From the NCBI GenBank assembly GCA_003550305.1, contig QKYT01000331.1, positions 52,969 through 116,968 of the forward strand: 64,000 nucleotides of DNA. Reading direction: 5' to 3'. This document shows, in pieces, positions 12,601 through 22,655 of the stretch; the first letter of the stretch is position 1, and every line of letters begins with the position of its first letter. This DNA comes from Glomus cerebriforme (Eukaryota; Glomeromycota; Glomeromycetes; Glomerales; Glomeraceae). Below the pieces are notes generated by a model. The model was not told the origin of the DNA and did not search any database. It worked only from the letters and a program-made list of their open reading frames with translations. The translations under genes were made by a program, and so were the position numbers.

Positions 12601-15600
12601 TATGACTGCAGCTGATGAAATTTCCGTTGCTAATATGACTGAATCAGTTGATGCTGCTTCCCCAAGATTTACTAAATTCACCATAAATCCATTTGATGGA
12701 TTTGAAAAAAATGAACTTTTCTTACCTGGATCTACTTGGGTACATTTACCACATCTTGATGAGTATATTGAATCATTTCCAAAGACAGAGTTCTCAAATC
12801 CAAAAGAAATTATGACTTCTGAGGAATATGGAAAATTCTTGGCTCAAGGAAATTCTTATAAAAATCCTGAAAATTTATTTCCTCTTATTAGTCAATCCAC
12901 GAATGATTATTCTAATAGTAGACGATCTACAAATCAAGTAAGAGGAAAAGATGAAAGTAAAAATGATAGACCTTCTGATAGAGGAATTCCTAGATCTTCA
13001 CCTTCACCTTCTTCAGAAAAATCTCAAGAAGCTATTTCGATATTATACGAACAAAGATTTTTGAAATTAGAAATATTGAGAGATTTTATACAATTCTTGG
13101 CAATAGCTTTATCATTTATAATACAAGGAATCTTTGATAATAATCGGATTTATGTAATGTTAAATTTAGTACCTAATTTCCTGAGTTTTAATATGGACGA
13201 AGTATTTGGATTTGGAGCTGTATTTCTTTTGTTATTTTGTATTATTGGATTTGGCTGCTTGTTCGTGTTCAGGAGGAAAATTGCGGATTGGAAGAAAGTT
13301 ACAGACGTTGAGGTATATATTTAAAATTAAAACTTTTTTTTTTTTCTTTTCTCCTGATAATTAATTAATTATAATTATTTTTATTTATTTATTTTAGAAT
13401 CTTGGATCATCCTCTCGCTTTTCCTTACTTCAAAATCACATAATAATATTTATCCTTACAACATTGTATTTTCCATTAACAAAGTTATCGTTGGGTGCAT
13501 TAGTTTGGTCTGATACATTTTGGCCAGTGAAAAATCCTTACCTTCCAAATAATGATTTTCCAGATTTTGATTCAATGGTTGAAGCGGGAAATGATGCTTT
13601 ACGTTTTCCAAAAGATTTCTGTTATGTTACAAGTATGAATAAGGATGAAACAAACTTTTCACCTTTTATCATTGCTTTGGGAATATTGAATTTGTGTGTG
13701 TTTTCTTTTTGGTTTCCAATTAAATTAAGGAAATTAGTGAATATGCACATGAAAAGATTTGGATTGGCTGGAATTGAAGATAAAGATGAGGAAGACAATA
13801 ATAATCCTCACAAAATTTTATATAATGGTAAGCTTTTTTTCGATAATAGTTAATTTATTTTTTATTTATTATGAACCATTAATTAATTTCTTTTATTTTG
13901 CTTTTTTTTTTTGCTTGTTGTAGGTTATAATGAGAATTGGGGAACTTATAAAACATTCATAATGGCAACGAAATTCTTCCTTATTTTCCTGATGGTTGTT
14001 TTTTCTAAGGATAATTGTTTATTCAGATCAATGACGCGTGAACGAATATCCACCATCGCACAAGCATTAAAAATTGCATTATTCGTGTTATTTTTCATAC
14101 CACATTGGAAAAGTGAACCATTTATTTATTCAAATTTCAATACAGCAGAATATTGGGCTAGGTTTGCATATTTGATGACAAGTTTTATCGGATTGGTTAT
14201 TGTATTACAAAAAGGACCTATACAGGGATTCGGTATCGGAATATTCATAATTAATATTGCAATATTAACTATAATCATTTGGTATTTATGTAAAGAGATT
14301 AATGATTCCAATGTGAAATATACAGGAAGTGGTAGTGCTTATGGAAGTAGAAGTATAGGAGGTGGCAGAAAAAGTCTCGGAAGAAAGGAATTAGAATTTT
14401 CATTTGATATCTCTTCATCAAGTTTAGATTTTGATAAATTTATAAAAGAAAGAATATGGCAAGATACTTGGACAAAATTACTTTTAGTCAATGATAAATT
14501 TAAACCTCCATCAACGGGAACAACTTTATCGTTTAATGAAGAAAGTTATCACGCTCCATATTTATTAAATTTTAGCGGGAGTGTAGGAGAAAGGCATATT
14601 GAAAACAATAAAATATTATCATCAGTAGGTTTACAAAGTTATGTTATATCCTTGAAACCCTTATCATCATCATTGTCTAGTATAAGATCAAAAATCATGA
14701 ATAATTATGTTGGAGTTGATATGTATTATGCTGAAGAATATCCGAATGTGGGTAAGGGAACACATTTCGGAAAAGCTTTTGTTGTACCTTTTCCATTTTG
14801 CATTGTAATGAATTATGACGAAGATGATAGTATCGTAGTATTGAAACAAGATTGGGAAATTCAAAGATATTTACAACAAAATGAAGATGAAGTAATTCAG
14901 CGAAGAAGATTGATTAGACAAAAGATTAGAGCTTTGGAAGGAAAGAACGTTATTATACCTTGTGGAGGTGCAGAATACACGGATAAGGTATTTATAAAAA
15001 AAAATAATAATCGTTAAATTTAATTAAATTTTTTAAATCTTTTACCTTATTTTTTTTTAAAAAAAAAATCATTTTTAGGTTCATTATCATCGAGGTGTTT
15101 TGTCTATTCAAAGGAAACAAGGATCTCTTTGGCGTGAACATAATTTGAATCCTGGATTCAAAGTTACAATTACATATTCAGACTCTACATTAAATGAGAG
15201 TAAATGTCCTCAAGTTGTCGGACATGATGTTATTGGTATAAATGATGATTTTAAGATGACACATCAGCTTGAAAAATTATTTGGAGATAATCATGAATTG
15301 ATTAAAATGGGACTTAGTCAAATCCAAAAAATGATGGATGAATATCGACAATGCTACTATAATGAATCAAAATCAAAAGAGTCAATACTTACATACGGAT
15401 TTCATATTAATATATTTAATAATCCATTAATTTCTATGGAAACACTTGCATCTCTATTAATAACCACAGAAAAGAATCAACTTGTTCAATCAATACCGGA
15501 ACATGAATATCCGACGATGGTTTATTTATATGAACGTATGAGAGTGGTTCATACATCAAGAGTACATCAATGGTGGTACTTATTTTGGGAAGATTTATGG

Positions 15601-16068
15601 AATAATAATGGACATCAAAATTCATATTTATGTAAATATGAACAAGATTTTTCACCATTATACCGATCAAGCATATGTTATCAACCAATGAAACGATTAG
15701 AATTAGAAGAATTTATGGAAAAAAGAGGATTATGGATAAATAATGGAAAATTTGGATTGTTTCATTCGGGTGTATTGAATAGAATTTATTTATATTTAAA
15801 TAGCATCGTATTTAGTAGGAAAGGTAAAGATGGATTACCTAAAAAATGGCATATTTCAAAAGAAAATAAAATACAAGATAATTTATTAGAAGGCAAAAGG
15901 AAAACTATTATTGATAAAGTTGGAATAATGAAGAATGCTATAAATAGAAATTCATATAATAGACCTTATTATGTTATGAACGAAGAAGATAGTGAATCTG
16001 ATTACGAAGATATTGAACTTGATAAAAATAATAGTAGTATTAGTGATGATGAAACATTATGTTATTAA
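9626..16068 (+). CDS. Large multipass membrane protein of unknown function, disordered Ser/Pro-rich N-terminus
   Basis: I do not recognise the family. Four exons join in frame: 9626-13312, 13398-13827, 13924-14987 and 15079-16068, all with GT-AG introns of 85-96 bases, giving about 2056 residues. Residues 1-1150 are low-complexity, rich in Ser, Pro, Lys and SP/TP pairs, and contain five 22-residue repeats (about 501-610). About eight hydrophobic segments follow: two at the end of exon 1 (near residues 1155-1215), two in exon 2 and four in exon 3. The last ~500 residues are mostly soluble, include a conserved-looking block from HYHRGVLSIQRKQGS onward, and end in an acidic tail. The start is the first ATG of the long frame and follows a T-rich leader. 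The layout suggests an internal or plasma-membrane protein with a long, phosphorylatable cytosolic N-terminus; this is inference. One ambiguous base lies at 11426. Confidence 0.85.
11127..11456 (+). repeat. Five in-frame 66-bp tandem repeats inside the membrane-protein gene
   Basis: Units begin at 11127, 11193, 11259, 11325 and 11391, each exactly 66 bases. They encode 22-residue units around the core KDVSQKRSTTSSSK and TEPLSP. Later units are more alike than the first, which suggests recent expansion. The frame is kept, so copy number can vary without breaking the protein. An ambiguous base falls in the fifth unit (11426). Confidence 0.9.
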
Positions 16069-16403
16069 TGTAAAAAAAAAAAAAAAAGTAATAGTCGTTA
16101 ATAATTTTTTTTTTAGAAATAATAATAGACTTTGATTAATTTGGAAAATAAATTGGGTTTTTCTTTATTTGTATTTATATATTTTATAATATTCTATTAT
16201 TTATTAAATTGTATTATAAGTTATTGTACCTATCTAATTTTAACTTTTTATATCTAATTTTTTTTTTTTTAAAAAAAAGGAAAAAAAAGACATTTATAAT
16301 TTTTATTAACACATATATAATAAAATTTTAATAAACTAATTTGCTTATTGACAATTTTATATGAATGAATCGATATATATTACGATAATAGATAAGCTCA
16401 GGA
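16069..16403. other. Intergenic, AT-rich, 3' flank of the membrane-protein gene
   Basis: Contains long A and T runs (for example 16070-16086 and 16258-16278) likely to include the polyadenylation region. I see no gene or repeat before the inverted repeat at 16404. Confidence 0.5.
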
Positions 16404-16454
16404 TAGAATTTTGGGCAGAATTAAAAAAGTAATGAAACTCTGCCCAAAATTCTA
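16404..16454. repeat. Perfect 16-bp inverted repeat just left of the IS607-like element
   Basis: Arms TAGAATTTTGGGCAGA (16404-16419) and TCTGCCCAAAATTCTA (16439-16454) are exact reverse complements around a 19-base spacer. They lie about 120 bases before the recombinase start codon. They may belong to the transposon's left end, or be a separate small palindromic element next to which it inserted. Confidence 0.7.
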
Positions 16455-16467
16455 CCGTAGCAATTTT

Positions 16468-16504
16468 TTGCTTAGTAATACAGTTGGTACAATTGCTTAG
16501 TAAT
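16468..16504. repeat. 12-bp direct repeat at the presumed left end of the IS607-like element
   Basis: TTGCTTAGTAAT occurs at 16468-16479 and 16493-16504, 25 bases apart. Repeats close to an IS607 end are plausible recombinase binding sites, but this role is inferred only from position. Confidence 0.5.
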
Positions 16505-16571
16505 GCTCATCAATGAAAATCATTTATAATGATTCNAATCGAAAATNGTAAACTANATCTTTCCTCTCCTT

Positions 16572-17054
16572 ATGTATTTATCCGCACACCAAGCAACTAA
16601 GAAACTTGGTATCTCATCAGATACCTTGCGTCGTTGGTTAAAGCAAGGAAAGATTACTGCTAAAACGTCTCCTTCTGGTACTCGTCTTTACAACATATCT
16701 TCTATTTTTCCAGAGTCAACTTCACAAAATGTTGAGACCACCACCACCAAAAAAGGGTTTCTCTATGCACGGGTCTCTAGTGCCAAACAAAAAGAGGATC
16801 TTGAATGGCAGAAACAACTCCTCAGCTCCCGATACCCAACCTACGAACTCATCAGCGATATCGGATCAGGGGTCAACTTCAAACGACCGGGACTTAAGAC
16901 CTTATTGGAACGGACAAGTCACGAAATGGTCTCAGAAATTGTGGTTACCCATCGTGACCGACTCTGCCGCTTTGCCTTCGACCTCATCCAGTATATACTC
17001 TCCCTCCATACTACAAAACTCGTGGTTCTCTTCAACGATACGACATCCGATGAG
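16572..17054 (+). CDS. tnpA: IS607-family serine recombinase TnpA (3' part lost in gap)
   Basis: Site-specific recombinase that would excise and insert the element through a covalent serine-DNA intermediate. The visible 161 residues start with a MerR-like helix-turn-helix (about 1-45; HQATKKLGISSDTLRRWLKQ) that binds DNA. The resolvase-type catalytic domain begins with YARVSS, where Ser69 is the predicted nucleophile and Arg67 its partner. DIGSGVNFKRPGL (96-108) and DRLCR (129-133, the catalytic Asp-Arg-Leu-x-x-Arg region) follow, all in IS607 order with the DNA-binding domain first, unlike classical resolvases. Family members are about 200-220 residues, so some 40-60 are hidden in the N run. 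The visible part has no frameshift or stop. Its GC-richer codons contrast with the host genes and fit an origin by transfer. No intron is evident. Confidence 0.93.
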
Positions 17055-17874
17055 NNNNNNNNNNNNNNNNNNNNNNNNNNNNNNNNNNNNNNNNNNNNNN
17101 NNNNNNNNNNNNNNNNNNNNNNNNNNNNNNNNNNNNNNNNNNNNNNNNNNNNNNNNNNNNNNNNNNNNNNNNNNNNNNNNNNNNNNNNNNNNNNNNNNNN
17201 NNNNNNNNNNNNNNNNNNNNNNNNNNNNNNNNNNNNNNNNNNNNNNNNNNNNNNNNNNNNNNNNNNNNNNNNNNNNNNNNNNNNNNNNNNNNNNNNNNNN
17301 NNNNNNNNNNNNNNNNNNNNNNNNNNNNNNNNNNNNNNNNNNNNNNNNNNNNNNNNNNNNNNNNNNNNNNNNNNNNNNNNNNNNNNNNNNNNNNNNNNNN
17401 NNNNNNNNNNNNNNNNNNNNNNNNNNNNNNNNNNNNNNNNNNNNNNNNNNNNNNNNNNNNNNNNNNNNNNNNNNNNNNNNNNNNNNNNNNNNNNNNNNNN
17501 NNNNNNNNNNNNNNNNNNNNNNNNNNNNNNNNNNNNNNNNNNNNNNNNNNNNNNNNNNNNNNNNNNNNNNNNNNNNNNNNNNNNNNNNNNNNNNNNNNNN
17601 NNNNNNNNNNNNNNNNNNNNNNNNNNNNNNNNNNNNNNNNNNNNNNNNNNNNNNNNNNNNNNNNNNNNNNNNNNNNNNNNNNNNNNNNNNNNNNNNNNNN
17701 NNNNNNNNNNNNNNNNNNNNNNNNNNNNNNNNNNNNNNNNNNNNNNNNNNNNNNNNNNNNNNNNNNNNNNNNNNNNNNNNNNNNNNNNNNNNNNNNNNNN
17801 NNNNNNNNNNNNNNNNNNNNNNNNNNNNNNNNNNNNNNNNNNNNNNNNNNNNNNNNNNNNNNNNNNNNNNNNNN
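17055..17874. other. Assembly gap of 820 N
   Basis: Unsequenced bases inside the transposon. They hide the TnpA C-terminus and the N-terminal half of the nuclease, including the WED/REC region and the RuvC-I aspartate. The length may be estimated and not measured. With the stated size, about 415 codons would remain for the nuclease after a normal-length TnpA. Confidence 0.98.
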
Positions 17875-17875
17875 A

Positions 17876-18469
17876 AAAGGTGTGGGTAAAATAGGAGAGT
17901 ATGATATAGGACGTATCTTCCGTTTATGTAAACATATGGATGATCTCATATCAAAAAAAGACAAACTAGCATCTTCAACTTCAAAANNGAAGAAAAAGAA
18001 AGCATTACGTGTTGACAATGCTATCTCTCATATGCAAAAAAAGATCAAACAATTGCAGAATGAAATTCACCGAAAAACAATCAAGTTCTTAACTGATGAA
18101 TTTGATGTAGTTATTATTCCCCCCTTTGAGGTTTCAAATATGGTGAACAGAAAAACACGAAAGATAACAAGGAAAACAGTTAGAAAGATGCTTTGTTGGT
18201 CTCATTACAAGTTTCGACAACGTTTNATTTCAAAAGCAGAAGAGAAAGGAATCCATGTGATAATCCAAAATGAAGCTTACACATCAAAGACATGTAGTTG
18301 GTGTGGAAATATTCAGAGAATTGGAGGGTCAGAAATTTACAAATGCAAGAATTGTAATATAAAAATCGATAGAGATATTAATGGTGCTCGGGGAATTTTT
18401 CTCCGGGCTTTGCTTGATGGAGCCTTGATTCTCTCCAGAGATCATGCAGGAAATAATAGTAATACTTAG
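17876..18469 (+). CDS. Fanzor/TnpB-type RNA-guided nuclease, C-terminal half (5' part lost in gap)
   Basis: Predicted nuclease that would cut DNA matching a guide in an element-encoded RNA. Residues are numbered from the in-frame GTG at 17882. A Lys-rich helical stretch (about 10-70) leads into the RuvC-II region VVIIPPFEVSNM (76-87). Next come the zinc finger CSWCG...CKNC (Cys138, 141, 155, 158) preceded by NEAYTSKTC (130-138), and RuvC-III IDRDINGARG (162-171) with Asp165 the predicted catalytic Asp. At the RuvC-II site where bacterial TnpB has Glu, I align Pro80; the Glu at 131 beside YTSKTC fits the relocated glutamate described for Fanzors and their closest TnpB relatives. Stop TAG at 18467. 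The frame is open back into the gap, so GTG is not claimed as the real start. It is in a different frame from tnpA. Codons 36 and 115 contain N. Confidence 0.9.
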   Translation, partial: KGVGKIGEYDIGRIFRLCKHMDDLISKKDKLASSTSKXKKKKALRVDNAISHMQKKIKQLQNEIHRKTIKFLTDEFDVVIIPPFEVSNMVNRKTRKITRKTVRKMLCWSHYKFRQRXISKAEEKGIHVIIQNEAYTSKTCSWCGNIQRIGGSEIYKCKNCNIKIDRDINGARGIFLRALLDGALILSRDHAGNNSNT

Positions 18470-18475
18470 TATTAC
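18459..18475. repeat. Palindrome over the nuclease stop codon
   Basis: GTAATAC-TTA-GTATTAC is a perfect inverted repeat with 7-base arms overlapping the TAG stop. In IS607/TnpB elements the guide RNA scaffold commonly overlaps the 3' end of the nuclease gene, so this may be part of that structure or of the right end. The role is inferred. Confidence 0.5.
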
Positions 18476-18540
18476 CTATTATTGATGTATTACAATCCAT
18501 CCGTCTAATGCTGGTCACCTGTGATTTATACATTATTTGT

Positions 18541-21500
18541 ATCCGCAATGGTCAGAACCAAAAGTACTCCTGAGAAACAAGTATATTTCTTTGCATTTTG
18601 TTTATCATATCAGTCTGTAACTTCGTTAATAGTTCTGAAAAGAATATACCAAGAATTTGAGCAGATCGATTATTACTTCATTAATTTAATATATTTTTCT
18701 CTAATTTAAAATCATTTCTTCTAAGTGTTCCAAAGAACAAATGGTATTTTGATGGATTAATATGATTTCATTATTTGTACATTTTTCTCAGAAATGTCAA
18801 AATTAAGATTACAGTATTTATATCATTTTCTGATAATTTATTAATTCTTTTGTTATAGTAATTCGCCAAATTCTAAATATAATTCATAATATTTGGCAGT
18901 CTCGCAATATCATAATATGAATAATAATAATAAATTGTAATTATAGTATTATAGTATTTATAGAACTTGTAAAAGATTTTTTTTTATAAAAAAATAAAAA
19001 TGTTGCAATTTAATCATGTTTAAGATTTAATATAAATTTTGTTTGAAACAAAAAAAAAATGCAATTCGTTTCATGTTATTCAGGGTCTTGCTTCTCGGAA
19101 GCTCAGAATTCTATTGTAGTATTTAGCGTTTAATTATTTACTATTTTCAAACATAATATGACGCGTCATTTTATTTATTTTTTATTTGGAGGCGTACCTA
19201 ATTTTCTTTATAACACATATATGTAATTATTTCCACATTCAACAAGTACTTAAAATCACAGTATGGAATTTGACTAAGCAGTAAACGAACATAAATCGTT
19301 GAATTGTGTAATTATTTAAATTTCATATCCAGCAACAGATACATTGAAATCATTGAGATTTTATTATGGAACCAATCATTTAAAACATCTAATAGCAATA
19401 ATTCATTTGTCCATTTTTCCAGAAACATCAATTAACTAAGAAAATTTTAAAGGTCAACTCATTACATTTAGGTATTGCTCTTTATTATAATTTCTAACTG
19501 CCCAGCAATCTATCGCCAGCGACCAAAGCTTCGAGAGGGAATAGATTTATTAGCAGAATTACCCGCCAGTTTAATTTCTGAGACGATTTAATAAAAAAGG
19601 GTATTCTCAATCATTTTATATAAATAAAAAGATGCCTATGAAAAGACCTAAATTATATTGTGCAATTTTTAATACCACGAAGATGGTTTTCCTAAACCTT
19701 TTTCGTTCTTAATTATTTTGTTCGGTTTCATTTCCATTATTAACAACCCAAGAATCAAGAGACAACTTAACCAAGTGAAATAAATCAATTCAACAATCCA
19801 GAAACCACATTATGAGTGTATTTGAACATCCCACATAGGAGGCACACATGGCTTTAGATGACCTTCAAATATGGTAATTATCTACAACGGTTAATGATTT
19901 AGTATATCGGAATTTTGCTTTGAAAAAAATCTCGTGAAAATTGAAACAAAAATACCAGATTCCTAATTCCTGGTTCTAAATAGAAAGCCACACTCAAATT
20001 TGTTGATATTCGCAAATGTAATAATGTAATAATCTATAATACTGTCAACCAAAACATTATGTAAGATAATGTTTGAATCCAATATGCTAAAAATTCCTAA
20101 ATATGACTGTCTTTCGAAACTTTATCTTTTGTGACTGAACACAGCAGATGGTTCATATACAGTGTGTCACATAATTTTACATCATGTTCAAAATTTTCGT
20201 ACCTATTAAGATGTTCCAAATCATCTTCCTTTTGGGAATATTGATTTGGAATTTCGAAATGTATCAGGTATTGTCTGATATTGTCTGATAATGAATAGAA
20301 TTGTATATCAACTAACTTTTTTGTATAAATCTGTACATAAAGATAATTTTTATAACTGTTAAATTTGATATACTGTATATTAAATTACATATATTGTAAA
20401 ATATGAAATAATTTTTAGACGCGTTCAATGTGGAATATCTCCCCGTTATTTCTGGCCCTCTGTCTAAAGTTATTAACTTACACATTATTTAAGAGAAAAC
20501 TTTAGTGGATGATAATACTGTATATAACGAATAATTAGGCTTCTAGGTGAATTATAAAATTTAATACAGTCGATTTATTGTAGTTTTATTTATAAAAGAG
20601 GAATTGAAAAAAAAATTATAATTATTGATAAATTTTAATCAAAACACAATAGTCTTAGTACAATGAAAAATCAAATAATGCGCAACATTTATCACGTGAC
20701 ATTGATAATGTGTAGGTGTGGCGCAGCTTCTAATCTGTGTATTGCTAAACCTGATTGTATTTAATATTTTAAAGATTATCTGAATTCTTATCTTGTTTCG
20801 ACAATAGTAAATGCACATCGGCACAAAATTTGTAAATTCAGAAGCTCCCAGACCAATCAAACTCCGTAAACGCCCATCAATTCCTCATTAAACAAAGCAT
20901 TTTGGTAACTTGCATATCATAAGGCATTTCATTCTAAACCTTATATTTAATCGATTCTTCCGCAAGAAGAATAATGTTAAAAAAACTTTTTCACATTCAC
21001 ATAATCGGTAATTCAACAATATGAACATTATACTTCCAAATATTGATAATAATTAAATAAGGGAGGGATAATGGAAATTACCACAAATATGGTATTATCA
21101 ATAGACACACGAAGTTAATTTATTTTTTTCATTTAGATTATAAATAGAAAATAAAATTTAAAATGACTTTTTTTGTCTATTATATCGGAGTATTAATTGG
21201 ATTTTTTTATTTTATTATTATTGTGAATAAATGATGTGACGAATAACCTTGTTATACAAAATCATAACTTACAGAAATTTTTTTTTTTTTGAAAATTAAA
21301 TATATCGATGATTTGATTTTTTATTCAAATGAAATTTCTCAATTTATGACTCCAAATTTTCCATTTTCCCCAATTTCATTATAATAATTTATTTCTCTCC
21401 CCGAATTCAGACACTTATAAAGAAATTTTTCAATGACATGACATTAATCGTTAACCGGATTGAGTCTATTATAATATCATCCAGGAATTGTAAATTTTGA

Positions 21501-22655
21501 TTTTTTTCCTTTAAAAAAAAACCCCCAAAATATCCATAATGAAAACCTTTTTAAAGATTATTTTCAATGAATTTATTAAATATTACGTATTATGGAATGC
21601 TCAGATGATCTTATTAGAAAAAGAGAATGAGTACAAACTACTTCTTACGTAAAGTCATTTGATTATATTGGATGAACAAAAAAAAAAAAAAAAAAAACTT
21701 GATAAAAAGGTTACAAAAATTTTTTGACATGGTTGATTGTTTAAAAGGAATTTTTTTTTTTCTTTTAGCATTTACAATTACATTCAACGAAGATAATTCA
21801 TTCATATTCATTCATTCATAAAATCATAATTAAAAATAAATTTTTATTATCTTTAAAAATGTAATAACCGAAATTTAAAAATAATTTAAAATGAATTCAG
21901 GTTTGAAGATTTTATCTTTTTTTTTTTTTTTTTTATTTTTTTTTTTTTTTTTTTGTAATTTTTTAATGATTAATAAATAGGTCACGGAATATATATTTTT
22001 TTTTGAACGCACGAACTCCGCAGCAAGCTGTAACACAAAAAATTCGGTTGTCCAATTAACTGTTAATATGACAATCGTTCGTCTAAAAGTTATCTTCGAT
22101 TAGAATTTTCATATTAACAATTATTTTATAACAACATTATGCTTAACAATATGTTTTAACAATTTTGATTATAATTGAGTTAATTAGCATATATAAACCT
22201 TAGAAAAAATCTTAATTTTTTTATTATATTCTTAATTGTCGCGTTAAAAATCCGCGCATTTTTTTCATAATTTTAAAACCTCTATGATCTAAAAAAAGAA
22301 TTTTTTTTTATGATAAAAAATATCTAGATAGATAGTAGGAAAAATATCTAGATATATATAAAAAGAATAAGATAACTAAATATACGTATAAAATTTGAAA
22401 CTAATTGAATAAAAAAATAAATAATAAACCGATTTTGATGATAAAATAAAAATGGAATAGAGGTTTTAATTAATCTTATTTTTTAATAGAAGTTGGTTTT
22501 TTTGAGAAAAATTTTTAAGAAAAATAAATTATTTAACGAAAAAAAAAATCCAATTATAAACGAAAAAAAATTACGTTTGAAGAAAATCCCAGTACAAATA
22601 TAAAACGATGATAATTGTTAATCGATGTATCGAAAGAAACACGAAAATACGAAAA
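18541..22655. other. Gene-free stretch right of the IS607-like element
   Basis: Base composition returns to host-like AT richness. Open frames of 60-75 codons at 18521 (+) and 20860 (-) show no recognisable motif. Around 19500-19590 one plus-strand frame reads protein-like (CPAIYRQRPKLREGIDLL) but is bounded by stops and may be a fragment of a decayed gene. 21.6-22.6 kb carries long A and T runs downstream of the MATA-HMG gene. I see no RNA gene. Confidence 0.5.

Larger units (their letters stand above)
16460..18540 (+). mobile_element. IS607-like transposon: serine recombinase plus Fanzor/TnpB-type nuclease (borders approximate)
   Basis: Two protein genes in the same orientation reproduce the IS607 plan: tnpA for a small serine recombinase with a MerR-like helix-turn-helix, then a TnpB-family gene. 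An 820-base run of N (17055-17874) removes the end of the first and the start of the second. IS607 elements have no terminal inverted repeats or long target duplications, so the exact ends cannot be fixed here. Candidate end features are a 12-bp direct repeat TTGCTTAGTAAT at 16468 and 16493, and a palindrome at 18459-18475 that shares AGTAATAC with the left repeat. The recombinase part is clearly richer in G and C than the flanks. Six ambiguous bases outside the gap (16536, 16547, 16556, 17987, 17988, 18226) suggest merged reads from several similar copies. Confidence 0.9.

Noticed and set aside
17032..18018. Minus-strand frame of 328 codons over the gap
   Set aside because: Open only because N codons cannot contain stops.
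18521..18709. 62-codon frame right after the transposon
   Set aside because: No motif, chance-like composition, and it overlaps the probable transposon end.
20639..20860. 73-codon minus-strand frame with several Cys
   Set aside because: No conserved spacing or domain, and AT-rich chance-like residues around it.
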